Part shown: positions 1 through 11,340 of the stretch, one piece after another
How the letters are laid out: the number at the start of each line of letters is the position of its first letter
Position numbering within the stretch: position 1 is the first letter of the stretch
From: Symbiodinium microadriaticum
Taxonomy: Eukaryota > Sar > Dinophyceae > Suessiales > Symbiodiniaceae
Direction of reading: 5' to 3'
Assembly (NCBI GenBank): GCA_001939145.1
Contig: LSRX01000055.1
Location: forward strand, 48,179 to 112,178
DNA: 64,000 nt
Program-made: the position numbers and the translations under genes
Notes under the pieces: model-generated
Databases searched by the model: none
Told to the model about the DNA's origin: nothing
What the model saw: only the letters and a program-made list of their open reading frames with translations

Positions 1-71
1 TGGGGGTGTGGGAGGGTGTGCCCGGGTGTGTGGGGGTGTGTGTGCTTGTGTGAAACCCTAAACTCTGACAG

Positions 72-113
72 GATATTCGGCTCTACGATCGAGTCCTGAG
101 GGTCAATGGCAAG
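72..113 (+). CDS. Exon candidate, PDZ-like strand
   Basis: After acceptor CTCTGACAG the frame reads DIRLYDRVLRVNGK, which resembles the GDxIxxVNG core of PDZ domains. The frame hits TAG soon after, so a donor (AAG|GCGTGT, a GC type) is assumed. The rest of the domain is not visible. Confidence 0.35.
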
Positions 114-249
114 GCGTGTAGCCGGTAGATAGCTCTCCAGCCCGAGCACGGAACCTGAGTGCCTTAATCTGCTGTTGTGATTGCCCAAAACCCTAAAGCC
201 TCAACCTTGAACCCTAAACGATTGAGAATTCAGGGCTTAGGGCTTAGAA

Positions 250-1130
250 GGAAAAGCTTATAGGTTTCTGGACTAATTCGGGGCTTGGGATACATGTGCA
301 TGTATGTAGATGTATAGGGCCATGAGCGGACATATTAATGCGATAAGTACTTGCACATGAATAGACACGCATTTGCATACATTCCCGCATTTAGACATAC
401 ATGCCATGCACACATGCATGCTCATGCATGTACATACACGGCTAATGTGTTTGCATGATCAGGGTACGCATACTTGGTAATTGTGGCACTGTACGCAGCA
501 CACACCCGGCCACTTCCGAGCAAAATGAAACCACGAAGTATTTCATGCCTCGTTCTCGCTTATTCTACAACTTGGTCTCCCCGAAATCTTTGGGCCTGCC
601 TGCCGTGTTCTGATTTTCTTGTGTTTTGAGTTGGCGCGTGTCTGTGAGTTTCCACTTGATTCTGAATTTGTAGCATTGCAGTATTGCCTACCTATGCGGG
701 GCTTCACAACAGCACACAACATACAGACAATCGCAAGAAATTTGAATCCTGCAATTGGGAGCATGTACACCCACATGATTTGTGTAGTGCCGGAGCACAT
801 ATTGTGTCAGGCGTGTAGATTATCTGTACGGACACAAATCAGTCAGTAGTGTGTTTGCATTTCACTTTAGTTTCTGTAGTACTGCAGTATAACGTATTTG
901 TGTTAACATACAGCTTGTCCACAAAATCATAAATTCTTACACGTCAGATGCAAAAAACACCGTAACTACCAACGTTGTTCACAACATCAGCGAACGAGGT
1001 TGTGTGGTAGGCGAAACAGTACAACAACTCGAATCGTTCTTTCAAGGAGGGTAAACAACGGTTTGTCAAAATGGTGCCAGTGCGCGCTTGTTTTTGGTGT
1101 GTGGTGCGTCGTGATTGGGATTGGGGCACC
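250..1130. other. Non-repetitive stretch without recognisable gene
   Basis: Low in telomere units; several overlapping frames on both strands (543-849, 944-1129), none convincing. ATGCATGT-type short repeats at 290-440. Confidence 0.4.
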
Positions 1131-1139
1131 TTCCGACTC

Positions 1140-1860
1140 GGAATGACTACACCCTAAACCCTAAATCCTAAACCCTAAACCCTAATCACCATTTTTTGAA
1201 TACTCCTTCATGAAGGAACCGTTCAAACCACTTAAAATATCCAAAAACCCATTCAGCCCGTTTACAGCTAGAAGACACCTGAACACACATAGAAAAACCC
1301 TATGCATCCCTGTAAATCCTACATCCTAAGCCTCTAAACCCTACACCGCAACCCCTAGACCCTAAGCCCCACACCCTAACCTGGAGATCCTTAACCCTTC
1401 GCGCCCAAACCCTCAAAACTTCGCGACCTTGAACCACTTGAAAACCGCTAAACTCTAAAACCCTAAACCCTAGACCCTTAACTACGGTTCAGGGTTTAGG
1501 GGGTTTAGGGGTTAGGGTTTAGGGTTTAGGGGTTTAGGGTTTACGGGTTTAGGGTTTTAACCAAAACCCCTGAACCCTAAACCCTAAACCGGTGTATGGA
1601 GTCGGTGCCAAGAGGCCGGCAGCGCCATGGACCTGCTCGCTGCCTTACGAGCAGCTTGGCCACGACCTTGCGATCCAAAAGGGTTTAGGGTTTAGGGTTC
1701 ATGGTTTAGGGCTTAAGGTTTAGGGAAAGGTTCCATTATAGGGGAAGAGTTTAGGGTTCAGGGTTTAGGGCTTAATTAGGGTTCAGGGTTTAGGGTTTCG
1801 AGTTTAGGGTTGGGGGTTGAGGGTTTGGGGTTCAGAGTTTAGGGTTCACAACCTTACGGA
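1140..1860. repeat. Telomere-type arrays in both orientations
   Basis: CCCTAAA units to about 1480, TTTAGGG at 1490-1558, CCCTAAA at 1560-1590, TTTAGGG at 1680-1855. Units are degenerate (TTTAGGGG, CTTAGGG, TTCAGGG). The 1490-1590 pair is a natural hairpin with a loop of about 12 nt. Confidence 0.9.
1608..1682 (+). CDS. Exon candidate between telomere arrays
   Basis: Unique GC-rich segment flanked by CCCTAAA upstream and GGGTTTAGGG downstream; open frame PWTCSLPYEQLGHDLAIQK. No clear acceptor AG was found. Function unknown. Confidence 0.3.
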
Positions 1861-2490
1861 ACCCTGGACAACTACTTAAAAAGTACCCTCCGCCCCGAAC
1901 CCTAAACCCTACGTAACCCTGAACCCTAAGCCCTCATTAGAAACTAACCTTCGATATACCCGAAGGGTCCTAAGCATATAGTACGGTGATGATCTTGTAA
2001 GCGTAGGAGCTAAGGATTTGACTTGAGGTCTAGCCGGAGGCTTGGGGCTGTGGGGGTTTAGGGTCTTTCAGAGTTTTAGGGTTTAGGGTTTAGGATGTAG
2101 GTTTAGTTTAGTGTTTAGGGTTTCAGGGTTTAAGGTGTAGGGCTTGGTCTGCGGTTTAGGATTGCCAGGCGTCTCCTTGTTTTCAACCAAGCTTCCCGCC
2201 CGCAACCAGCAGACACTCCGCCTAACCCCACCCGACCCAAACGGTCCTTATTGAAGAGTGAGTTCTGAACCCTAAACCCCTAAACCCCCAAAAAAACCCT
2301 AAACCCCTAACCCTAAATTGAGAAACCCTAAAACCCCAAACCCTGAACCCTAAACTCAAAAACCCTAAACCCTAAAACCAAAAAGCCTAAACTCTGAAAC
2401 CCTAAACCCTAAAACCCTAAACCGTAAACTCAAAAACCTTAAAACCTAGACCCTAAAGCCCTAGAGGTCCAGAACCTTACATTGCCCCAG

Positions 2491-2539
2491 GCGCTAACCA
2501 GACTCCAAATCCCAGCCCAGGCCCTGACTTGTATAGACA
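2491..2539 (+). CDS. Exon candidate
   Basis: Acceptor TTGCCCCAG, frame ALTRLQIPAQALTCID, donor GTAAAT followed by telomere units. Confidence 0.4.
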
Positions 2540-2936
2540 GTAAATTAGGGTTTAGGGTTGAAGACGTAATTTTAATCCCACCCCCAACCTGCCACAGATG
2601 TTGCTTGTATCCCATATTCTACAGTATTTTCTAGCCCCTAAACCCTAAACCTCTAAACCACCGAAACCCCCAAACCCCACGAGCTTTGTCTAAGCCCTCA
2701 GCCCCCCGCCCCACCCCAAGCAACCCCGAAGCCCCCGGAACTGAAGGCAAGCATACATATAGATACGAATATAGCGAAGCATCGACGTGAATATGCAGTT
2801 ATATATAATGTGTGTATATCTGCATAGGTATGTATGCCCTGACATATATGTGTGTATTATATAACTACAGACATGCTTGAACATCGGCAAGGAGTTTGAA
2901 CTTTACAAGACAACACAGCAATGCGGATGTCATTAG

Positions 2937-3149
2937 CCCGACGACCGGCGCCCTAAACCCTAAACCCTAACCTAAACCCTAAGCTTTAAACCCTAAACCC
3001 TAAACCCCAAGCTTTAAACCGAAAACCCTAAATCCTAAATCCTAAACCCTAAACCCTAAACCCCGACGACCGGCGCCCGGAGGAAGAGGTGGACGAGCTC
3101 GAGGTCCTGATGGAGCGGCCCAGGATCAGGGAGGCGGGCTTCCTAAGGC
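2937..3149 (+). CDS. Acidic exon interrupted by a telomere block
   Basis: The frame PDDRRPEEEVDELEVLMERP then RIREAGFLR has about 90% GC at third positions. Its first 17 bases occur twice (2937-2953 and 3062-3078) with a telomere-repeat block between. Acceptor CATTAG precedes the first copy; donor is near GTTGTT (3150). Confidence 0.45.
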
Positions 3150-3300
3150 GTTGTTTGTGTTTAGGGTTTAGGGGTTTAGGGGTTTAGGGGTTTAGGGGTT
3201 TAGGGGTTTAGGGGTTTAGGGGTTTAGGGGTTTGGGGTTTAGGGTTTAGGGGTTTAGGGTTTAGCGTTTAGGGTTTAGGGTGACTCAGATTATTCCTCAG

Positions 3301-3356
3301 ATTCAACGGGGATCCGGGCACCTCCCGGATGGAGCGGCGCAGGATTATGAAGCTGG
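3301..3356 (+). CDS. Exon candidate
   Basis: Acceptor TTCCTCAG, frame FNGDPGTSRMERRRIMKL, donor GTGTGG. Part of it (MERRRI) resembles MERPRI in the exon at 3062-3149, so the two may be related by duplication. Confidence 0.4.
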
Positions 3357-4119
3357 GTGTGGGTGTGTTTGTCCTATATTAGGCTTAACGGCACTCTACT
3401 CTGTTTTTTTCATCTCACAGGGTCTAAGCCCTAGACCCTAAACTCTGAAGGGCTCTACGGTGCTTAGAGACTCAATTGAGGGATTCTGGGTTGCGGGTAT
3501 TTACGAATGGGAGAGCTTGCGGGGATTCGAGAGACCACTGCATGATGTCCAGCCCACACAGTCTCAGTCTGTCGTTATCATTAAATTATCATAATCGTTA
3601 CTTTAATTACTGTTCATCACCATTATCAGTGTCATTAGGGTATTTGGGGTGAGATTTGGGGTGTACACAGCTTCGGGCTATCTTGTCATACTGGGCCACG
3701 AGGAACGGGCAGAGCTCTCTCTTGGCAATCCTTGTCATGTAGAAAGCTTGGGTAATATATTTTCTACAATGGTGTTATACTATGTTCTACAAGCTTGTAT
3801 AAAAGGTGGACAGAGGCCTCAGGGTCTTAATTAGGGTTTAGGGCTAGGGCCGTTAGGGTGTAGGGTTAGAGCGATTAGGGTCTCAATTGGGGTCGGTCGC
3901 ATCAGAGTTCATGTGCACTTACAGCTGCTCGAAGATGCACTACGATTGCATTTGTCTCCGTTTGATGAAACCCAAGCAACACTAATGATATTCCGGATCC
4001 AAGAAGCCCTGCTTAGAACTACCCATGCACTTCGAAGCACGCGCACAACCCGGGGGAACACAAAAGCGACTGGTCTCTAAGCAATAAATCCTAAACCCCC
4101 TAGGCCCTAAACCCGACAG

Positions 4120-4214
4120 GTGGAGGTGAGGAAGGAAGGTCGTGAGCTGGGCCCAAAGCTCAGCTTGTACGTCGGTCTCGGCATGCCGGCCGGAGTGAGC
4201 AAGAGGCTTTTCGG
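4120..4214 (+). CDS. Exon candidate, first of a phase-matched pair
   Basis: Acceptor CCCGACAG after CCCTAAA units, frame VEVRKEGRELGPKLSLYVGL then GMPAGVSKRLF, donor GTTTGGGG. Joins in phase to 4465-4499 across an intron built of TTTAGGG then CCCTAAA units. Confidence 0.48.
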
Positions 4215-4464
4215 GTTTGGGGTCTAGGGTTTTGGGTTCAGGGGTTCAGGGGTTTGGGGTCTAGCACGTAGTTTAGAGGTGTTGGGCATTGGGGATGAAA
4301 CCCTAAACCCTAAACCCTGAACCCCTAAACCCTAAACCTCTAAACTCTGAACGCCTAAACCCCCTAAACCCCGAACAACCCTAAACCCCTAAACCCCTAA
4401 AACCCTGAGCCCTGCTCTCTTCCGATCCTGCTTTCCGAATTATCCCGAATCCCGAATCCCCCAG

Positions 4465-4499
4465 CCAAAGTGCAAAATCCTGCAAACTAAAGCCGATGG
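4465..4499 (+). CDS. Exon candidate, second of pair
   Basis: Acceptor GAATCCCCCAG, donor GTTTGGGG identical to that of the previous exon. In the joined frame it reads QSAKSCKLKPM. Confidence 0.4.
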
Positions 4500-5428
4500 G
4501 TTTGGGGTTTAGGGTTGCTTAGTTTAGGTTTAGGGTTAGGGGTTTGGGTTTAGGGTTTAGGGTTTAGGTTTTAGGGTTTAGGGTTCATGTTGTCATGTCA
4601 TATGTCAGTCTGGGTTATCAGTGATCGTAGTTCCAGTTACAGTTACCTTGTGTATGGCCGTAGTTACTGATTCTCCTCCTCTTTTGTTGGTGCAAAGACA
4701 GAAGTGCTTGAGCCGAACGCCAGAACGCAAAGAACTACTTCACATCCTTCTAGGTAAGAAACCCCCAGTACTTCAAAGCTCGCGAAAACCTACAAAAGGC
4801 ATGTGACGGCCTGTCAGAAAGCGACTAAGCCTGATAGGTTTAGGGTTTAGGGGTTAGGGTTTAGGGGTTGAGAGGTTTGCGGCTTAGGGTTTAGGCGGTT
4901 TAGTGGTTTAGGGTTTAGGGTTAAGGGTTAAGGGTTTAGGGGCTCCTTGATTTCAACATGAGGTTTGGTCCTCTTCGTCTCAACCGCCAACCGGCTTCAC
5001 TCCGGTCTCGTGGTTTCGATGTATCCCGGCGGGAGTTTGAACAGGGTTTGATATGGGTTCTACGAGGTGTTCTAGGGTGTAAGTGTCAGGGTTTTATTGG
5101 GTTTGGGGCTTTTGAGGTTCAGGGTTTCTGCGGGGGTTCGTCTGTTTCGGGTCGAAGGTTCTGCATCTTGGGTGAGTTGAGGGTGTATATTGTATATAGG
5201 GTAAGTGTTGAGGGTTTCGAGCTGTTTGGGGGGGTTGAATCGGGGTCTGTTGCTGTTTCCTCAATTTAGGAGAGATTCTATTAGGGTTTTGGGGTTGCCT
5301 AAATACTCACCTATACTATTTTGGGGGTTCCTTTTCAATAGTACAATATACCCCAAAGCCCTATTCTAATTATTGCGGCCCCTACACTAGGGTTTAGATT
5401 CAGCATTCTCCTTGTCAGTTTGTCCCAG

Positions 5429-5490
5429 CGTCGCTGCTTCATTCTCTGGGAGGCGAAGTTTCGGACAAAGGCCTCTTCGACGGGCACGAA
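5429..5490 (+). CDS. Exon candidate
   Basis: Acceptor TTTGTCCCAG, frame RRCFILWEAKFRTKASSTGT. The donor is not clear. It follows a family H palindrome remnant. Confidence 0.4.
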
Positions 5491-5917
5491 TATCCAAAAC
5501 CCAAAAAACCCTAAACCCTAAACCCAGCACGAGGAGCCTAAGTGAAACGAGTGCTAAAGGACAATGAGGCTGGGATGTGGAGTTGAGTGCGGACCCCCAA
5601 ACCCTATACAGTAACCCCAAACCCTAACCGGGGATATGTAAAATAGTAGAGACTCGAGCAAGTCCGAAACTCCGAACCTTAAGCCTTGCCTAAACTTAGG
5701 GTTTATAGGGTTCAAAAACTTAAGCCCTGAACCCTAAACTCCAAGCCATAAGGGGTAGTTTTCGACCTGCCGTTAAGAATCAAGCACGGAAGGGATGGGT
5801 TTTCAGCTCTTGTCTAGAACGACGCAAGTAGGACAGGTCAGTAGGGTTCAGGTAGGTCGACAGTTTCAGCTCCGTCCCCTGACCCTTAACCCTAATCCTA
5901 AGCGCTAAACCTTGACC

Positions 5918-6041
5918 CTGTAGCCTACTTGCAGCCGAAAAGACCTGCCTTTTTAGGGTTCCTTACTATAGTTGCTATATTTAGTTCCTTAGTCTTAAAC
6001 CCTAAACCCTAGGTACCCTAGGTAGGTCTTTCGGACCCCAG
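5918..6041. mobile_element. Palindromic element, family D, with telomere insert
   Basis: Left arm GCCGAAAAGACCTGCCTTTT and right arm AGGTAGGTCTTTCGG, but between them CCCTAAACCCTA units (about 5990-6018) break the hairpin, which is uninterrupted in copies 38595 and 47070. Confidence 0.55.
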
Positions 6042-6079
6042 GAAAACCCTGCACCGCGTACCCTAAACTCTACACCCAA

Positions 6080-6268
6080 GTGGGGATTTCCGAAAATAAG
6101 GAATACCTTATTTTGGGGTCCTTAGAATAAGGACTCTAGTATTTGGGATACTATATCAGGGTCCCCTAAACTTAAACCCTAAGCCCTGTAAGTAGAGTCC
6201 TTATAATAAGGACTCTATTATTTGGGGTGCTATATTAGGGTCCCCGATATTCCGAAACACCCAAGTGC
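6080..6268. mobile_element. Family G element with telomere-like insert
   Basis: TTCCGAAAATAAGG ... GGATACTATATCAGGGTCCC followed by a second half GGACTCTATTATTTGGGGTG ... ATTCCGAAA. A short telomere-like piece separates the halves. Confidence 0.5.
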
Positions 6269-6279
6269 TCTCAGCCCAG

Positions 6280-6315
6280 GGTGAAGGAGGGCGCGCTCGT
6301 GAGCCTCTTGTCAAA
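6280..6315 (+). CDS. Short exon candidate
   Basis: Acceptor CTCAGCCCAG, frame VKEGALVSLLSN; follows a family G palindrome and precedes a TTTAGGG array. Confidence 0.35.
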
Positions 6316-7134
6316 TTTAGGGTTTAGGAGTTTAGGAGTGTAGGGGTTTAGGGGTTTAGGGTTTGGGGGTCTGGGGATTTAGGGTTGAGGGGTTTAGGGG
6401 TTTAGGGTTTTAGGGTCCAGGGGCTGAGGGATTGTTGAATTAGTGATTTAGGGTTTTAAATTTGAGGTTAAGGGTTTTTGGCTTTGGGGGCATAAACAGA
6501 TAGAGTAAAACTTCGGGAGTTACAATATGGTTATATCGAGACTACAGCGGGGTACACATACAAACGATCACGAATCTGTCTTAGGGTTCGGCTTTCCCCT
6601 ACGTCCGGGTTTTCTCGAACAAGGGTTTCTAGGGACTTCTTGTTTCGGGGTTTCAGGATTTTGCAGCCTAAACCCGTAAACCCCGAACACCCTGAGCCCT
6701 ACCAGTTAACCCTAAACACCCTACCAGTTAACCTTAAACCGGAAGTGCCCGAGGTGCCTTGGGCTCCAATCGCACAGTAGTGGGACACCACACTACTGTA
6801 GAGCTCGTCCCTGCGCGATATTTTTTTGCAAAAGAGCAGGTCTGCCCCCGAAGATTGCAACAAAATTCGTAGAGGTTTAGGGTTTGGGGTTTAGGGGTTT
6901 AGGGTTTTAGGGTTTAGAGTTTAGGGTTTACATGCCTTATTTCTGCTTTTCCGCCTCAACCTCCCTCTTGCAACCGACTTGGGGGAGAGAGGGAGCGCGG
7001 AGGGCTTCTGAGCTTCCAGGCCTAAAGAGAGTTCTGAAGGGTTTAGGGTTTTGGGGTTTTGGGTTTAGGGTTTAGAGGTTTAGGATTTAGAGTTTGGTGT
7101 TTAGGATGGGGATTTCGGGGTTCATAAGTCTAGG

Positions 7135-7243
7135 CCTACGGTTGATGATATATATCCTGCATTACCCACAATAAGGAATATACCATAATTCCCATAGTTT
7201 GGGGTCCTTAAGGTAATGCAGGATTTACATCATCGACCGTAGG
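7135..7243. mobile_element. Palindromic element, family F, copy 1
   Basis: Inverted ends CCTACGGT.GATGAT and ATCATCGACCGTAGG enclose a second inverted pair TCCTGCATTACC/GGTAATGCAGGA. No coding capacity; MITE-like. Confidence 0.65.
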
Positions 7244-7410
7244 GGCTTAGGATTTAGGGTTTAGGGTCTATAGGCTATGTAGTCACAACCCAAATTACAC
7301 GAGTTGGACGTAAAATGTCGGAAGTGTTGGGCAGAGGCTTTGAGGCCGAAGCTTTAGGCCTCATAAGAACAAGGCGACCGAGACACAGTAGCTAGCCCCC
7401 GCCCCCACCC

Positions 7411-7505
7411 NNNNNNNNNNNNNNNNNNNNNNNNNNNNNNNNNNNNNNNNNNNNNNNNNNNNNNNNNNNNNNNNNNNNNNNNNNNNNNNNNNNNNNNNNN
7501 NNNNN
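7411..7505. other. Assembly gap
   Basis: N run; other gaps are 31044-31657 and 50935-51057, plus single Ns at 10966, 13474, 34098 and 49170. Confidence 0.99.
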
Positions 7506-7741
7506 CAATTGGTTTTCCTCTCCCCCCATGCCTGCTTGCAGTAATTTATAAAGAAGTATATGCAGCTGGGATCGTACATGGAACGTTGAAGCACACCGAA
7601 GCTCCTGACTGTTAGAGCTTTGGGTTCCGGCGTTCAGCGTGGAGGATGTAAGAACTGATTTAGGGTTTAGGGTTGGCGCCCTGAGTTGAAACCCAGTGTG
7701 CTGTAAGGTTTGGGGACTAGGTAGGCTTGCTCGCAAGTCAG

Positions 7742-7794
7742 CCTTTCATTCAAGGTGAAACCTTCGCATCTGCTGTCCAGCACACCCCTGCTAG
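7742..7794 (+). CDS. Exon candidate
   Basis: Acceptor TCGCAAGTCAG, frame PFIQGETFASAVQHTPA, donor GTAGGC. Confidence 0.4.
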
Positions 7795-8167
7795 GTAGGC
7801 CCTTGGGACATCTTAGATTTCCCCCTTGTTGGGCCGAAGAGGAGCTTGCTTACGAATATTTTTCGAATGCCTTTGAAGGGCCAAAATCCAAAAACTAAAC
7901 CCTAAACCCTAAACCGTTTTAAAGGGCCAAACTAGCTTAGATTCCAAGTTTAACACACTATTGGCCGAACTCCCGCGTGTTAAGGCGACATCAAGCCCCA
8001 CGATCGCATCATTGAGGCCAACTTTAGGGTTGGGGTTTAGGGGTTTAGGGGTCTTCGGGGCTTGGGGTTTAGGGGTTTGGGGTTTTGGGGTTTAGGGTCT
8101 TTGCTTAAATACGCGATGAATCTTGAGAACTTGTTGGGGGAGTGCTTTGAGACTAGTGAGTCTAGTG

Positions 8168-8268
8168 CTACCCATAGGCTCCATTGTAGTTCCTTTGCTG
8201 GGGCTACCACCTTATAGGATCCTACATATAGACCCAAAACAAGGAACTACAATGGAGCCTATGGGTAG
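8168..8268. mobile_element. Palindromic element, family A variant
   Basis: Inverted ends CTACCCATAGGCTCCATTGT and its complement at 8249-8268; centre holds TATAGGATCCTA. Confidence 0.65.
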
Positions 8269-8319
8269 TGTTTAAGTGTGTGGGGTTTGGAATGGCAGCA
8301 GGAATCTCCAAAGCCGGAA

Positions 8320-9030
8320 TCCCCAAACCCTAAACCCTAAATCCCTAACCCCAAATCCCTAAACCCTAAATCCCTAACCCGTAAACCCTAAATCCCCAAA
8401 TCCCTAAATCCCTAAATCCCCGAACCCGGAGTCCGGGGAAGTGCATAAGAAGACCTCCCTACCAGACCTCATCAGTGAGGCACGTGTCTGATTCGTAGAC
8501 CTCCTGATCTTAAGGGTCCCAACAGAAGGATCCTTGTTGGGTTTAGGGATTTAGGGTTTAGGGTTTGAGGTTTAGGGTTTAGGGATTTAGGGTTTAGGGT
8601 CTAGGGTTTAGGGTTTAGGGTTTGGGGTTTAGGATTCTTGTCCCGATTGAACGAGGCAGGTTTGGCAGCCAAGGGTCCATGCAGCAAAAACCTGTAAAGA
8701 TCCCTAAACCCCAAACCCCAAAGCTACAAGACCCCACAGAACCCTACACCCTAAACCCTACCCTAAACCCTAAACCCTAGACCCTAAACCCTAAACCCTA
8801 AACCCTAAACCGTATTGCACATTAAAAAAAAGCCCTAAACCAAGAATCCTCAGAGGCCCCAGCACAACTAAGCTGCGCAGGTCAATGGGCAAGTTCTGCC
8901 GCCCTCCGAGCCTTGGTGTAGTCATTGTGTCTGTGATATATAGGGTTTAGGGGTTTAGTGGTTTAGGGGTTTAGGGGTTTAGGGGTTTAGGGTTTGGGGG
9001 TTAAGGGTTTGGGGGTTAAGGGTTTAGGGT
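8320..9030. repeat. Alternating telomere-type arrays
   Basis: CCCTAAAT (8324-8425), TTTAGGG (8538-8635), CCCTAAA (8745-8815), TTTAGGGG (8940-9030). Confidence 0.9.
8881..8915 (+). CDS. Short exon candidate
   Basis: Acceptor GCTGCGCAG, frame VNGQVLPPSEP, donor GTGTAG, flanked by CCCTAAA upstream and TTTAGGGG downstream. Confidence 0.35.
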
Positions 9031-9039
9031 GATTTTTCA

Positions 9040-9800
9040 ACCAGGGTTGTTACACAGGTTTTCGTGATGTTTAGATTGGTCTATTGGATATGTGTACAGG
9101 GGTTTGGGGTTTGCTTGGAGTAGAGTTTGTATGAGGGTTCTGAGTGGTGTGCTGTTGTTCGGTTTAGTATGCGGTGGCCGCAGGATCATTGTAGGGTCAT
9201 GGTAGGGTTTGCATTGAACTTAGGAATATAAGGTACTGTTGGGTTCAAGAGCAGTCTGAAGGGTCTGCTGTGGTCTCTCTTTTACTTAGGACTCAGTGTG
9301 TTTACGTGTTTTTGGCTGCAAAGACTGGAGGAGTTCTAACATGATGTGAGTTTACAGCGCAGCTGATAGGATTGCGTGTTTTCGCGCGGATGTGATGGCA
9401 TTGTTTGGTTGAGGGCCCCCGGCAGCTTTCCCAGATGCTGGAATTCAGATATGTTGCTGCTCTGGTCTTGCTTACTTGTTTCGAAACTGTTGTCAATAGA
9501 ATTGATGCTGTTATTGCCAGTGTTATGCTTAGTCTTATTTTTGTACTGATATTGTTATTATTGTTTTTACCATCACTATAACTACTATGACTTTATCCGG
9601 CCCTAGCACTGTAGCTCGCCATGCCACCGCTGTGAGGGTGGCAGATTTCTGAGCTTTGGATGACAACCCTAAACCCAAAACCCAGTCATCCAAAAGGCCC
9701 CTAAAACATAAAAAACATGAAAGGCTGGTCCTACAAGCCCAGTAAGAAGGGTTCCAGCAACACCAGTTGAAGCTCCCAGAAAGCCGTTCAAGCACCCTAG
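9040..9800. other. Stretch without supported gene
   Basis: Few repeats; minus-strand frames at 9302-9496 and 9535-9795 have no clear splice signals or family. Confidence 0.3.
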
Positions 9801-10227
9801 TCTGCTAATCGACAAGACCTCAGACAACCCTTAGGCTCTCAAGCCCCCAACCAAGCAATCCGAAGCCTTGAGGCTTAATCTGCTAACTCCCGCCTTTCTC
9901 TGGGGCCTTAAAGAGATTATAGGTAACCATAGGGACTGTCAGAAAGTGGTTTAGGCTTTAGGGTTTAGGGTCTAGGGTTTAGGATAGGCGATGGTTGGCG
10001 AAGCCCTCAACAACTATACAAAGCCCGCAAACGCCGAAGCCTTAGAACCATTTAAAGCCTTATCAAAACACAACGAAAGCAAGCGCTATGGAACCCTCTC
10101 GGGGCCCTTTCAAGAATCCTGAAATGAACCGCCCCTATAAACCTGTAAACCCTGGTTTAGGATTTAGGGTTTCCCAAACCCTACGAACCCTTGATTGACT
10201 GGAAGACCCTTCGTGTGACTAGCCCAG

Positions 10228-10319
10228 GAGCTATTGGAAGGTGTTCGAGGGGAGCAGCTGACGATGTGCTTCGGCTCGTGGATGGGCGTTTGGCTTCCTT
10301 TCAGCGGCTCCTTCAAGGG
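10228..10319 (+). CDS. Exon candidate
   Basis: Acceptor CTAGCCCAG, frame ELLEGVRGEQLTMCFGSWMG then VWLPFSGSFK with high GC3. A second open frame (RGAADDVLRLVDGRLASFQR) is weaker by GC3. Its 3' end is part of a local duplication. Confidence 0.4.
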
Positions 10320-10884
10320 ATCTATCGGGGGTCAAAAAACATCCTAAACCCCAAACCCTACACCCAGAAGGAGCCGCTGAAGGGATCTATAGGGGGTCGA
10401 AAAACATCCTAAACCCTAAACCCCTAAACCCTAAAACCCTAAACCCTGAACCCCCAAACCCTAAACCTAAATGGCGTCTCTGAGGGAATTTCAGTTTCAA
10501 GCCGTTGGCTCCCGGGGGGGGGGGCGCATCATGGCAAATTTCGGAAGTTAGGGGTCTAAGGATGGGTGTAAGCTCGGTTTAGGCTTTAGGGTTTAGGGTT
10601 TAGGGTTTGGGGTTCAGTGGTGGAGGGTTTAGGGTGTCGGGTTTAGGGTTTGGGGTTCAGTGGTGGAGGGTTTAGGGTTTAGGGCTCGAGTGCGGTTTCG
10701 GGTTTATGGTGCGTAGGTTGAGGTTTGGATTCGTCATATGCTGTCCTAACCCTACGCTTGGAGGATCCTCGGCCCCCATATAAGTGGGATGACGACAGGT
10801 CGTCTGAGGGATCCCGTAAACCCTAAACCCCTAAACCCCTAAACCCTAAACCCTGAACCCTAAACCATAAACCCCTACACCCTG

Positions 10885-11068
10885 AACCCTAGGCCCCCCC
10901 CCCCCCAAACAAAAAAACAAGCCTGAACCCTACAGGAAGGGCGCTGGGCCGTGCATCACCTACCTTNAAACCCCTACACCCTGAACCCTGGACACCCCCC
11001 CCCCCAAACAAAAAAACAAGCCTGAACCCTACAGGAAGGGCGCTGGGCCGTGCATCACCTACCTTCAT
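10885..11068. repeat. Tandem duplication around a single N
   Basis: About 95 nt (C-run, CAAACAAAAAAACAAGCCTG, ... CACCTACCTT) occurs twice with an N at 10966 at the junction. Confidence 0.8.
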
Positions 11069-11130
11069 CCCACCTTATCAAGCATGTTTCAAAACTTAAG
11101 CTCTCAAGCCCACATCCTCTAAGAGTTATA
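11033..11130 (+). CDS. Exon candidate at a duplicated acceptor
   Basis: Acceptor CCCTACAG, frame EGRWAVHHLPSSHLIKHVSK. The first part, with its acceptor, occurs twice (near 10932 and 11033) around a single N. Confidence 0.3.
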
Positions 11131-11259
11131 GCGGGTTTAGACATTAAGACTCTAAGACCCTAAGCCCTAAACCCTGAACCCCTAAACCCCTACGTAAGGG
11201 TTTCAGGGTTGAGGGTTTAGGGTTTTTAGGGTCTCTAAAACTTCTAAGAACCTTATGTC

Positions 11260-11340
11260 ACGCCGCTGGAGGAAGATCTGCTGCTACCGTTGCTGAAGCT
11301 GCACCCTCGGATTCTTTACGCATCCAGTCCAAGTGTCTAG
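11260..11340 (+). CDS. Terminal exon candidate
   Basis: Frame TPLEEDLLLPLLKLHPRILY then ASSPSV and TAG, with high GC3. A long minus-strand frame covers the same place and is thought to be its shadow. Confidence 0.4.
   Translation, partial: TPLEEDLLLPLLKLHPRILYASSPSV

Larger units (their letters stand above)
2255..3285. repeat. Telomere-type arrays
   Basis: CCCTAAA at 2260-2465, 2635-2680 and 2954-3061; TTTAGGGG at 3154-3285. Confidence 0.9.
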
